This document shows positions 1 through 8,502 of a stretch of DNA of 64,000 bases, piece by piece. The notes under the pieces were generated by a model. The model made no database searches, was not told where the DNA came from, and saw nothing but the letters and a program-made list of their open reading frames with translations. The translations under genes were made by a program, and so were the position numbers. Every line of letters begins with the position of its first letter. The stretch's first letter is position 1. The stretch spans positions 1,612,001 through 1,676,000 of the forward strand of contig NC_091880.1 of assembly GCF_019399895.1 (NCBI RefSeq). Direction: 5' to 3'. The stretch comes from Cardiocondyla obscurior. Its lineage: Eukaryota; Arthropoda; Insecta; Hymenoptera; Formicidae.

Positions 1-378
1 GTCGAGAGCACCCTCCAGCCGCAGATTAGCCGGCATTTTTAGCGTTTCGACTCTCGGTACGTAACCATAGGGAACATACTGAGATCTCACTTCGCTGGTA
101 GGCTCGTACTCGAATGCACGATACTCCTGATGAATAGGTTTGCCAATACACGCGCTACTGCGACCTGAAGATGACATCACTGTCGGGCGCAGCATCACCG
201 GTGGTTTCCGGTATACAGGTCGATCTCGGGCATGCTCGATGTATTTGGATTGATACTCCGGATCCTGGTCGATCTTTATGGAGAACTTTGAGCGCGATGG
301 CGAAGTCACCTTCGATCCGTCAGCGCGGCCTATCTCGACATCCGGCTTTGCGATTTTCGGTCGTTCACGAGGAAAATC
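1..378 (-). CDS. SAXO-like gene, exon truncated by left edge
   Basis: The acceptor aattgttag lies before 378, phase 0, and the frame is open to the window edge. It encodes DFPRERPKIAKPDVEIG, then PEYQSKYIEHARDRP, a Ser/Gly-rich linker, HQEYRAFEYEPTSEV, and another module (PANLRLEGALD) at the very edge. Further repeats and the stop codon are expected to the left of this window. Confidence 0.7.
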
Positions 379-2792
379 CTAACAATTACACTCTTGATAA
401 TTCTATGTAATTCTATATTTTATGCTAGTTTTAACATAACTTTTTTTTTTTTTTTTTATAAATCTAAATCAGTTTTAAGTTTCATATTTACCTTATATGC
501 ATCACGATATTCCGGAATTTCGAGTGGTCGACCATTTAGATCTTCCAACTTTGACACTAACATTGTCATCTCTTCGTCTTTTCTTCGCTCCTCCTCTTGA
601 CTTTTCATCCATTTACCTTCTTCGTTACTGTCCTTAACCCTTTCGGCCATTTCTTGTGCCTGTTTAACGGAAGGGTGAACGAAATTTTCGGTACTCTCTG
701 TATTTTGGTAGAAATCTCCGTCGACTTTCAGATGCGTTTGAGGTTTCTGCGGCTGCGATTTATCTGCAATATACGCTAATTCTGTAATATCACTCTAAAA
801 GAAAAAGGATAGCGACGAAAAGAGAAAATTTTAAAGAGAAGAATTACATTTTACTAAGTGCATTTTAAATAATAAAAAGTAGAAAAAAAATTGTTTAATT
901 CACAGTTATAAGAAATTAACTCTTAATTTAAGAATTATGAATAAAATTTAAACGTCATAAAACTTGAAAAAAAAAATTTTTGATATTACCTCTCGCACTG
1001 TAGTCTTTAAACACTTCGGTGTATTCCGGCACGAAATAAGTATCCCCCTCGAGTTTTAAGTTTGTGCTTCTTCTCAACAATTCTGGTCTTCGCACCCCGA
1101 CGAACGGTACGTATTTGTCCTGATTTTCCGTTGCCGTTTCCAGCTCACCCTCCATCTTCAGGTGAGTGGGTACACGCATGAGTTCCGGTCGACTGACGTT
1201 AAGCCACTCGATAAATTTCTCGCATTTCTCCGTCATAGTCTCCAAATCTCCTTCCATTTTCAAGGACGTAGGTCGGCGTATAAGCGTAGCGCGATGTTGG
1301 CCCTCATAAGGCACGTACGCGGAATACGTTTCGGTATCGGTGTAAAAATCACCACCGCATTTCAAACTGGTACCCCTTAACGTAATATAGTGCGACAGTA
1401 GATCGTTAGGTCAATAGCTCAAGTGAAGCATTTGTAATGTATTAATTACAATAATAATTTGAAACAATTTTTTTCAATTTCTTTAATCATTTAGAATAAT
1501 ATTTTTTTTACAAATAAATGAGCTACTTAAAAAATTCAAATTAATGCAAAATAATAATCTTGAAATGTTGTATAAATTATTTTTATTTTATGCACTTTTT
1601 TTTTAAAAGATTTTAATTATAAGATATAATAAAAATTAATTAATTTTCTTGCCGTTATCGTAAATAATTGACGCTGTTTAACATAAACTGCGGTACTTTG
1701 AAATATGTATATACCTGGACCTTATTAAATGTCACAGAGATATCCGACAAAGAGTATAAGAAAGCTAACTTCGTTGCCAATTTAGTTGCATGACAGTCAG
1801 TTTTATGCTTCTTCGATTTGTGTAAACTCGCGTGTTTCGGAACAGTTCGATACGATAAATTTACGATTCATGACGGGAAAGATATGTTTTCGCAAAATTA
1901 CCTAAACGAATAAACCAAATAGAAATTGGATGTCAATCCACGGTATAGCGTAGATATTTTATAGCATTGTCTTTAAAATTTTTTAATTTATGTTTTATCA
2001 AAAATTGCATTATCTTTATTAATATGCTACTTTACTTTGATTTTCTCGTATTTGATTTTTTTTTCTTTTATAAAAATATATATACTTGTTAATTATATAT
2101 TCTTACGCGATAACAAAACGATTTATCTCAATAGCAATTAAGTTTTACCTTCTGAACGAAGGACGTCTGAACAAGGTTTTCAATTGCGGAGTCTCCGTCT
2201 CCATTACATTTTCCCCATGAACCATTTCGGAGGTATCATCTTCCTTTTTTTCAGTTGGATCCTCGATCTCAGGTTCGTCCTCTTTAAAATCCAAGCAATA
2301 CGAAGATTGCGCATTTTCGGGAGTTCCATCTACGTGCAAATAGTCTTCAGGCCAAAAATTTTCCTGTCACAATATACATTTAAACATGAATTAATATTGG
2401 CTTAGTAAAATCTTGTCTTTTAATGGATTATAATATATTATTTTAACTATTTTTGTAAAAAGAAAAAAAAAATGTACATTTTATGCAGATACCTTAGATA
2501 GCTCTTTAACATTTGCGCCGAACGCGCGTCGATATTCTGAAGCAGAGCACTGAACCACCGACTCCGGATGTGACTGCAGATTATCTTTCGGTCGATTCTG
2601 CACGCGTTTCCTTCGGTAGCGAGCCAGCTCGTCGACCGTCAGTTCCTCGAGAAACGGCCATCTCTCCTTAGTCTTGCTCTTACGCCCTTTACTCTTGCCT
2701 TTACCGTGCGCTACCTCGGAATCCGAGGTCGACTTGCCGACACCGCGGGTGGAGGATCTTTGCCTGTTCGTAGTTGGACCGGAAAACGACAC
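1..2792 (-). CDS. SAXO/MAP6-like microtubule-associated repeat protein (partial, runs off left edge)
   Basis: Five coding exons on the minus strand join in phase: 2792(uncertain)-2493, 2363-2149, 1375-990, 763-492 and 378 to beyond 1. Donors are GT and acceptors AG, and phases match at each junction. The product carries six variants of a short module (PTSLKMEGDLE, PTHLKMEGELE, STNLKLEGDTY, QTHLKVDGDFY, GTSLKCGGDFY, PANLRLEGALD). Several are followed by an EY-x3-F/Y element (PEYTEVFKDY, PEYRDAYKDF, PEYQSKYIEH), and SASEYRRAF occurs near the N-terminus. This pattern resembles the Mn/STOP-type repeats of SAXO (FAM154) and MAP6 proteins, which bind and stabilise microtubules, often in cilia and sperm tails; MDM1 has similar SEYR-x2-F units and is the main alternative. 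The fourth exon adds a charged, coiled-coil-like stretch (SQEEERRKDEE). The start codon is not resolved: the open frame at the 5' end has no ATG, so a further 5' exon is likely. Family confidence is moderate; exon structure confidence is high. Confidence 0.65.
492..763 (-). CDS. SAXO-like gene, repeat plus charged helix exon
   Basis: The acceptor tattgcag lies before 763 and the donor TATAAG|GTAAAT after 492. The 272 nt enter with two bases completing a codon and leave in phase 0. It encodes one more module (QTHLKVDGDFY), then a highly charged helical stretch (residues around KWMKSQEEERRKDEE) and PEYRDAYK, which continues into DFPRERP of the next exon. Confidence 0.7.
990..1375 (-). CDS. SAXO-like gene, main repeat exon
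   Basis: This 386-nt exon carries four repeat modules spaced about 33-38 residues apart: GTSLKCGGDFY, PTSLKMEGDLE, PTHLKMEGELE and STNLKLEGDTY. They are separated by short Tyr/Pro/Arg-rich linkers such as AYVPYEGQ and YVPFVGVRRPELL. It enters in phase 2 and leaves in phase 1 at GCGAGAG|GTAATA. This is the strongest evidence for the SAXO/MAP6-like assignment. Confidence 0.75.
2149..2363 (-). CDS. SAXO-like gene, acidic linker exon
   Basis: The acceptor ttgtgacag lies before 2363 and the donor AG|GTAAAA after 2149. Its 215 nt enter in phase 0 and leave in phase 2. It encodes an acidic linker rich in Asp/Glu (KEDEPEIEDPTEKKEDD) and ends PSFRR, which joins the first repeat module in the next exon. 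No conserved domain is seen in this exon. Confidence 0.7.
2493..2792 (-). CDS. SAXO-like gene, first visible coding exon (5' boundary uncertain)
   Basis: The frame is open from 2792 to the donor AAG|GTATCT at 2493, ending in phase 0. It encodes a basic Lys/Arg/Ser-rich start, then RWPFLEELTVDELARYRRKR and SASEYRRAF. An in-frame stop lies just before 2792 and there is no ATG, so the exon probably begins at an internal acceptor; the AG at 2764-2765 (exon from 2763) is one option. The missing upstream exon would carry the start codon. Confidence 0.6.
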
Positions 2793-3676
2793 CGTTTAAC
2801 AATAATTTTACCTACAAATTTTAAGACAATAATATTCTTATTGTTTTTGCTTTTAAAACAAAATTAGTTTGCCGAGTTTCTTTTTTTTTTTTTTTTTTTT
2901 CTTTAGATTTCATGTGTAAGACTTAGTTGACTTAAATCATCTTGACCCGGGCAAATGTTCCGAGCAGGTAGGACGTTTCGCGACATGTCGCGAATGGACA
3001 ACCCGAGCTTACTGAAGATGACGAGGTACCGAAGTCGCGAATTGTGCTTGTAGAAGGGTGGGCCGGTTAGAACGGCGAGGAGGATAGAGAGGACAGGGAG
3101 GACGAGGAACAGGAAGAGAGTGGTACGATGGTACCGTACATACCGTTAAAACGGCTCTCCCTAGACGCGACGAATCGATCTGCAAAATGCGCGGAGCTTG
3201 AAAAATAAATCTTATCGAGGCCTAATGGCCCGGGCGCACGTCAATCTTTGCGAAATTATATCGAAGATAAACATGATATGCATAAACTGTCTTTGAAACG
3301 TTGCAAATTGGATCATGATCAAAATCATGAGAAAATATTTCAAAAAATTAATAAAAATCAACTTTTGAATAAATCATTAAAATAGCTCCCTGTAAAAAAA
3401 ATATATATATATATATATATATATTTGACAAAAATAAAAAGATAATGATTAGTGTAATCTCTACGATGATAAGTATAGTCACGTAAATATCTTTTTATTG
3501 TTTCATAATTTTTAATTATATTTCCTGACATAAAGTCTGACCTAATAGAAATGTTTGTTCTTCACTTATCGCTTCGAGCATGCATATTATTTATTTTATA
3601 TTTAAGAAAATGTTAAATAAAGGAAAATAGGACATAATAATCTCCCATGTCACGAAACGAGATTTATGTCTAACAC
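2793..3676. other. 5' flank of SAXO-like gene
   Basis: I see no supportable coding exon. A 21-nt T run lies near 2880-2900 and an (AT)n tract with preceding A run near 3394-3424. A short minus-strand frame with an ATG at 2986 (MSRNVLPARN) is a possible first exon of the SAXO-like gene, but no donor in the phase required by the next exon was found. Confidence 0.4.
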
Positions 3677-3758
3677 GGTAACGTGGCCGAGCGGTCTAAG
3701 GCGCTGGTTTAAGGCACCAGTCTCTCCGGAGACGTGGGTTCGAATCCCACCGTTGCCA
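3677..3758 (+). tRNA. tRNA-Leu (anticodon AAG)
   Basis: The 82-nt sequence folds as a class II tRNA. The acceptor arms GGTAACG and CGTTGCC pair, with one G-U. The anticodon stem CTGGT/ACCAG encloses the loop TTAAGGC, giving anticodon AAG. A long variable arm (TCTC...GAGA) fits leucine, and the T arm contains GGTTCGAATCC. The internal A box (TGGCCGAGCGG) and B box (GGTTCGAATCC) match RNA polymerase III promoters, and a TTTT terminator follows at 3763-3766. The discriminator base is A, as usual for leucine tRNAs. There is no intron. It reads CUU/CUC codons after A34-to-inosine editing. Confidence 0.95.
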
Positions 3759-3762
3759 GATA

Positions 3763-3766
3763 TTTT
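3763..3766 (+). terminator. RNA polymerase III terminator of tRNA-Leu
   Basis: A run of four T residues begins five bases after the tRNA 3' end, the usual minimal termination signal for polymerase III. Confidence 0.6.
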
Positions 3767-6282
3767 GGTCCCAGTTAAAAGAAAACTTTTGCAATTACAC
3801 GCCAAAAGATTTACACGGTTATTCCTCTTTCTCCCCTTGCGCTTATCCGCGTCGGAAATTTGATAACTCGCCGACAGTTCCGGCCTGGTAGCTCGTTTCG
3901 GCGCCGCTTTGCTCGGCGAGTTTGTATCGTTTCTGTTACTTTTTTTTTTCTTTCTCCTCTCTCTCGCTGCTCGTTCGTTCATATACACCCTGGTCGATTC
4001 GTAATGCCGAGGTTTCGTTTTGCTCGACCCAATGGCCCCGATTTTAACGTACCCTGCCACCCCGCGCCGACTTTCTCCGCACGACAAATCTGTGCGCGCG
4101 GCTAAATTAATGTCCGCGCCGCATGGCCGCACGCACTAGGCGGCAACATGCGATCCGGGGACCGGGTTTTCACCCAGCCGGTCAGTTGTTCTGCGGTCCT
4201 CGTGCGTGATTCAATCTAAACGCATTTTACAGAGCGAGGCGGCGGAGGCCCTTGCACGCGAGCTTTCTTCGTCGAAGGAATCCAGGCCGTGGCCATCAAA
4301 AGTCTGACCTATCTCGTCCCTTATCGCCACCCCTTTTCAGATCATCGGTGCCCTTCCTCCTTCCCCCCCTCGGCGGAACTCGCGGCCGGATCGAATTAAT
4401 ATTTTCGCCCTCGTTCCTTACTCTATTCATCCCCTAATTCCCTAAAATACTGCATCGCCACGTATACCCGAGGAACACTTTCCCGCCGCGTTTACTCCGC
4501 AAAATTAATGCAGCAAACGACACCCGTTCCATCGTTTTAAGCTGTTAGATTGTCTAGGCGTGATCTAACGATCGGGGTAAATGGGATTAATCGGTGGTGA
4601 TCATTTAGTTGAAAGCACATTTGCAAAGTGCTTGCCACTTATCAAATTGAAAGAGATTCACGAGAGGTATTTTAGGCCGAAATTAAGTTAATGGCCATCG
4701 ATAATCACAAATAATTATTAATATTACTTATCGCTAGTGGATAGAAACGACGATCTACCCGAGAATATCCTGCGTGCTGTATAAAACATATGACTCCTTA
4801 AATATTCGTATATGGAAAACGTATTCTTAAATACAATTTAAAATATCGATAAATAAATTTAAAAATATTGAGAATGCTAGAAATAATACCGCGGTTATTT
4901 CCGTCTAGATCTTAAAATATTATCTTACTAAAGAAGGTAAAATATAAAAAAGAAAAATGAGTAAAATGCATTATTTATATAAATAAAAGTTATTTTAATC
5001 GCCGATATTTCAATTAATTATTTTTTTTTCTCGCAATTTAATCATATATTTAAATATAAAGTTAAATTATCGACGATCGTGTACAATATACATATGTTAT
5101 TATCTTTTATTATATTATTTATATATATAATACGGCTCGATTAGATTAATGCCTTACGGATTTGGACTCGTAGCGTTTTACGAAAAGAGCCACGATAACG
5201 TGAACGACTAATTGTTTTAAGAAGCCGGGTCAAAGTGTTGATTAAGCGGCGTAACGCGTACGGTTCGATCGAGTGGCAAGAAGCAGCGCGAAATGTTACC
5301 TTTTGCCGGGACGGTCGTTTTTGCCCTCGCCCATCGCATCGTCCTACTTAACGATTGCTCCTTCAAGGGATGCGAGGTGACTGCGATCGAAACGCGGGGG
5401 TTGTATCGTCTCCAGAACCGGCGTACGCGGTAAACGAAGTAGAGAAAAGGGCGCGAAGGAAGATGTAAGCCGAGTCAGGCCTTCCTTCTGGCGTGACTGG
5501 ATTTTCGGAGATGTTGATAAGAAGGTGAACCGGTCTGGTACACCTGCGCAGTTGCGGAGGGTTGGTCCGCCCCGCGGCAGGGTGGCGAACAAGTTTCGCG
5601 ACGCCGATCGAGTTAGGCGAACATATGTGGAACAGTGGCGGCTTGATAAAAGTGACCGATAACAAAACGCAGCTTTCTTTAATTAAGAGGTAGAAAGAGT
5701 AAATGATGGGGAGCGCTTTATGATGCTTACTATGTATTAAAAAATACATTAACAATAAAATTAATTCATATTTTATAGAATAATATTTAATTCTCAATTA
5801 CGATTAAACAAAAATGGTAATTTAATTGTACATCTATATAGATGGTTGAGAAATTTAAAGTAAACCAAATGATAAATATAATATGATACAATGTGTCATA
5901 TACATATAATATATCTGATTTTACGTCAGTTGACTTCCATCACTATCTTGAAAGGGATGGAGAACCGCGGGTGGTAATAGTGGCGGTTCGTAGCGAATTC
6001 CATTGTAACTAAAACTAGCAAATTAGTTATCTTATTTTTCAACTCGATCAATCAAAGAGGGTCTTTAGTTCCGATAAAATCTGTTACGAGCCGCCACCGT
6101 AGTTATGTCTTGTGGCGGCATCTTATGGCGCCTTTACACCCCTGTATCTGCTCTCCATAATGACTATAGTCTGTATTGAGAGGACCAAGAGAACTGTCAC
6201 AATCCAATTTTCAACAATCTTTAATCCAATATTCGGTCCAATCGTGGATATACGTGTTCATACTTGAATTGTCTGTCTAGTC
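3767..6282. other. Intergenic DNA and CDC123 upstream region
   Basis: No coding sequence is supported. The open frames at 3860-4440 and 5344-5800 are composition artefacts: they have no splice sites in phase, no recognisable domain, and overlap in several frames. The block 3900-4500 is GC-rich and pyrimidine-rich; 4800-5150 is AT-rich. Directly upstream of CDC123 there is a 13-nt inverted pair (GTGGCGGTTCGTA at 5980-5992 and TACGAGCCGCCAC at 6085-6097) that may lie in the promoter. Confidence 0.5.
5980..6097. repeat. Imperfect inverted repeat upstream of CDC123
   Basis: GTGGCGGTTCGTA at 5980-5992 is matched in reverse complement by TACGAGCCGCCAC at 6085-6097, 12 of 13 bases. Weaker inner similarity continues (GTAACTAAAA against the reverse complement of CTTTAGTTCC). 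The spacer is about 92 nt. It could be a small fold-back element or paired protein-binding sites. Confidence 0.5.
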
Positions 6283-6396
6283 GTGAGTTTTTTTAATCTT
6301 ATAAAGTACTTTTTTTTTTACTAAAAAAAACTTAAGTCTGTGCATTACGTTAATTTTTTTATAAAACAGGTTAAAATAAAATATATACAAGTGCAG
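6283..6396 (+). other. Probable 5'UTR intron of CDC123
   Basis: A strong donor GTGAGT at 6283 and an acceptor ATACAAGTGCAG ending at 6396 flank 114 nt with T-rich and A-rich stretches. The coding start ATG follows 14 bases downstream at 6411. This is inferred from the splice signals only. Confidence 0.45.
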
Positions 6397-6410
6397 AAAA
6401 TTCGAGGAAG

Positions 6411-7896
6411 ATGGTGAACGATTTGAAACTGGAATGCTCCTTTAATTCATGGTACCCAATGTTTGTGAAAAAAACATTGGAGGCTAAGATTCTTCACATT
6501 CCTGATGAGGTTCTCAAGTATATAGAGCACGATGCATTTATCCTGCCACTTGAAGTGGCAGGATCTTTACCAGAAAATTCAGAATGGGCCGATGGCTCAC
6601 CAGTCGTATGTGAAGAAGAGGTATATTATTTTTTTAGCCTAGAAAATAATAGTAATATAATTTAACAATTAATATATACGATCACTTTGATGTACAGCAG
6701 CGTTATATCTAATAAAGAATCTCTTGTAGGAAGCAGATTATCAACCAACATTCCCTGAATTCAGTCGGCAAATACAGGAAACATTAGATGAATACAATTC
6801 AGTGTTTATCAAGACAAATTGGAGTACACCTGAGGTTTTCTATCATATTTGTATAACAATATAACACAGTAGTTTAATTTTGTAATAACTGTTAAATATG
6901 ATGATATATTTTTTAAGATAAAAATAAATTTACAATATAATTACAATATTTGATGGTAATTCTTGTACAGGATGCCATGTGGGTAGCACCAACAAAGACT
7001 CTCAAATGTAATACTCTGGAAGAAGTCTACTTGTTGCTGAAAAGTTCTGACAGAATTGCCAAAGACCTAAATGTTGTAAAATCTTTGAGGGACTCCGAAA
7101 ACCATCTGCCTTTCTGTCTGGTATTGAAACAATGGCAGGATATTAATCCATGCACGGAATTCCGGTGCTTTGTCATGGACAACGAGCTCATTGGTAATTC
7201 GTTTCTCTTTTCCTTTTAACTGTAAAATTTTATTCGGCGTTACAAAATTAATCTCCACGATAACGAATATTTTACGTAGCCATAAGTCAGAGGGATATAT
7301 CGCAGTATCATTGTTCCAACGAAGTGGAGAAGTATGACATACAAACAGACATCAAAAGTTTATTTTTGGAATACATCAAAGGCAGATTTCCGTTGCGCAA
7401 CTGTAAGAACGTTTTACTAAAATTAATGACGATATCGAATTATTATAATTAATTCGAGTTCTTTTTCCCGGTAGATTCCTTCGACGTCGTACGACGTAAG
7501 AAAGATAAAGTAAAAATAATAGATTTCGGCGCGCTGGATGTGACGTCCACGAAAGGGACGCTTTTCACGTTCGAGGAGTTGCATAGCCACATCAAAGATA
7601 CGCCAGAGTTTCGTTTCATCGGGGAGGAAATAGGTATTCAGCCAAAGCCTCCGGTGCAGTTTTGTATTCCACAAGAAATCAGCGAATTCTTCCAGTCGAG
7701 AGATAATGCTACGTTGATGGACATTATTCAAAGGGTACGTCTTATTAAAATCTAGTAAACTTTAGCGATTTATATCGGCGTCGTCTTTATATCAGCGGCT
7801 CAATCGCAGCAACCAACTAAAACTTTGTTACAGGAGGTGGAAAATCAGCGGAAAGAGAATGAAAAAGAAAATGCTGACGTTTCAGAAAGTACTTAA
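6411..7896 (+). CDS. CDC123: CDC123, eIF2 assembly chaperone (ATP-grasp fold)
   Basis: Six exons join in phase: 6411-6620, 6730-6834, 6971-7193, 7280-7402, 7475-7734 and 7834-7896, giving 327 residues plus a stop; animal relatives are about 330 residues long. CDC123 binds eIF2 gamma and promotes assembly of the eIF2 complex needed for translation initiation, acting in the cytoplasm; it is also linked to G1/S control. Family signatures are clear: CSFNSWYPMF near the N-terminus, FPEF, NWSTPEDAMWVAP across the exon 2/3 join, LKQWQDINPCTEFRCFV, ISQRDISQY, FDVVRRKKDKVKIIDF and FTFEELHS. The start ATG (context GGAAGATGG) gives the conserved N-terminus. The usual IDFNPF metal/nucleotide motif reads IDFGAL here, and the acidic linker after the first domain is short. 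A Lys/Glu-rich tail ends the protein. The gene converges on the large minus-strand gene. Confidence 0.95.
6540..6564. repeat. Perfect 25-nt palindrome inside CDC123 exon 1
   Basis: ATCCTGCCACTT and its exact reverse complement AAGTGGCAGGAT are separated by a single base. It lies in frame within codons for FILPLEVAGS. A second, smaller inverted repeat (CCAATGTTT at 6456-6464 and AAACATTGG at 6472-6480) lies 59 nt upstream in the same exon. Confidence 0.9.
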
Positions 7897-7912
7897 TGTA
7901 TATACAACGTAT

Positions 7913-7918
7913 AATAAA
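7913..7918 (+). promoter_or_regulatory. Poly(A) signal of CDC123
   Basis: AATAAA lies 17 bases after the CDC123 stop codon. A very short 3'UTR is typical of compact insect housekeeping genes. Alternative downstream signals are not excluded. Confidence 0.6.
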
Positions 7919-8478
7919 CATTTTCCTTATATATGAACATCAGCTGTAACTCGTTTTTACTCACATGCACAAGGAATACAAAACTTAAGAGGGAGTAAGT
8001 TATCGTTACACTTTATCTTTCTCAAAGGCTAATATCTAAATAGTAAGTATATGGCGCTAATAAACATACGCGCGATTACACAATGAACGGATTCTACTTT
8101 GTAAATTTAATTAATATAATACATTTCAGCCCCGTTTAAATTCTACGTATTGAGATCATTGGGTTACATCAACAAGTAAAAGAATAATCTAACAGTTACA
8201 TCGCTAAAAAGAGTAATCGAACTTGTTCAAATTACTTCGCTTTATCTAGAAGTTACCGAGCTCCGGTTTCTTCAGTTTTTTTTTTTTTATTATCGGCACG
8301 TTACAAGAAGTTCAAAAGTACCTCTGTAAGCAACATAAATCATCTCCTGAATTTGTCAGTCGACTCGAAATTAAATTCTGGTAACGCAGCGCGATTCGAA
8401 GCTCCTGATTCACGTAATTGTACAAGTACATGCAATTAAATGCTGCTAAGTCGTCAGGTCGCCGCTGGTCATCTCGGG

Positions 8479-8502
8479 ATGCGTGTGTGTGCGTGTGCGT
8501 GT
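8479..8502. repeat. Alternating purine-pyrimidine GT/GC tract
   Basis: Twenty-four bases alternate strictly between purine and pyrimidine (mainly GTGTGC units). It is a simple repeat with left-handed DNA potential. Confidence 0.8.

Noticed and set aside
2857..2986. Minus frame MSRNVLPARN as first exon of the SAXO-like gene
   Set aside because: Available donors are in phase 1, whereas the plausible acceptor of the next exon needs phase 2. Left as a possibility only.
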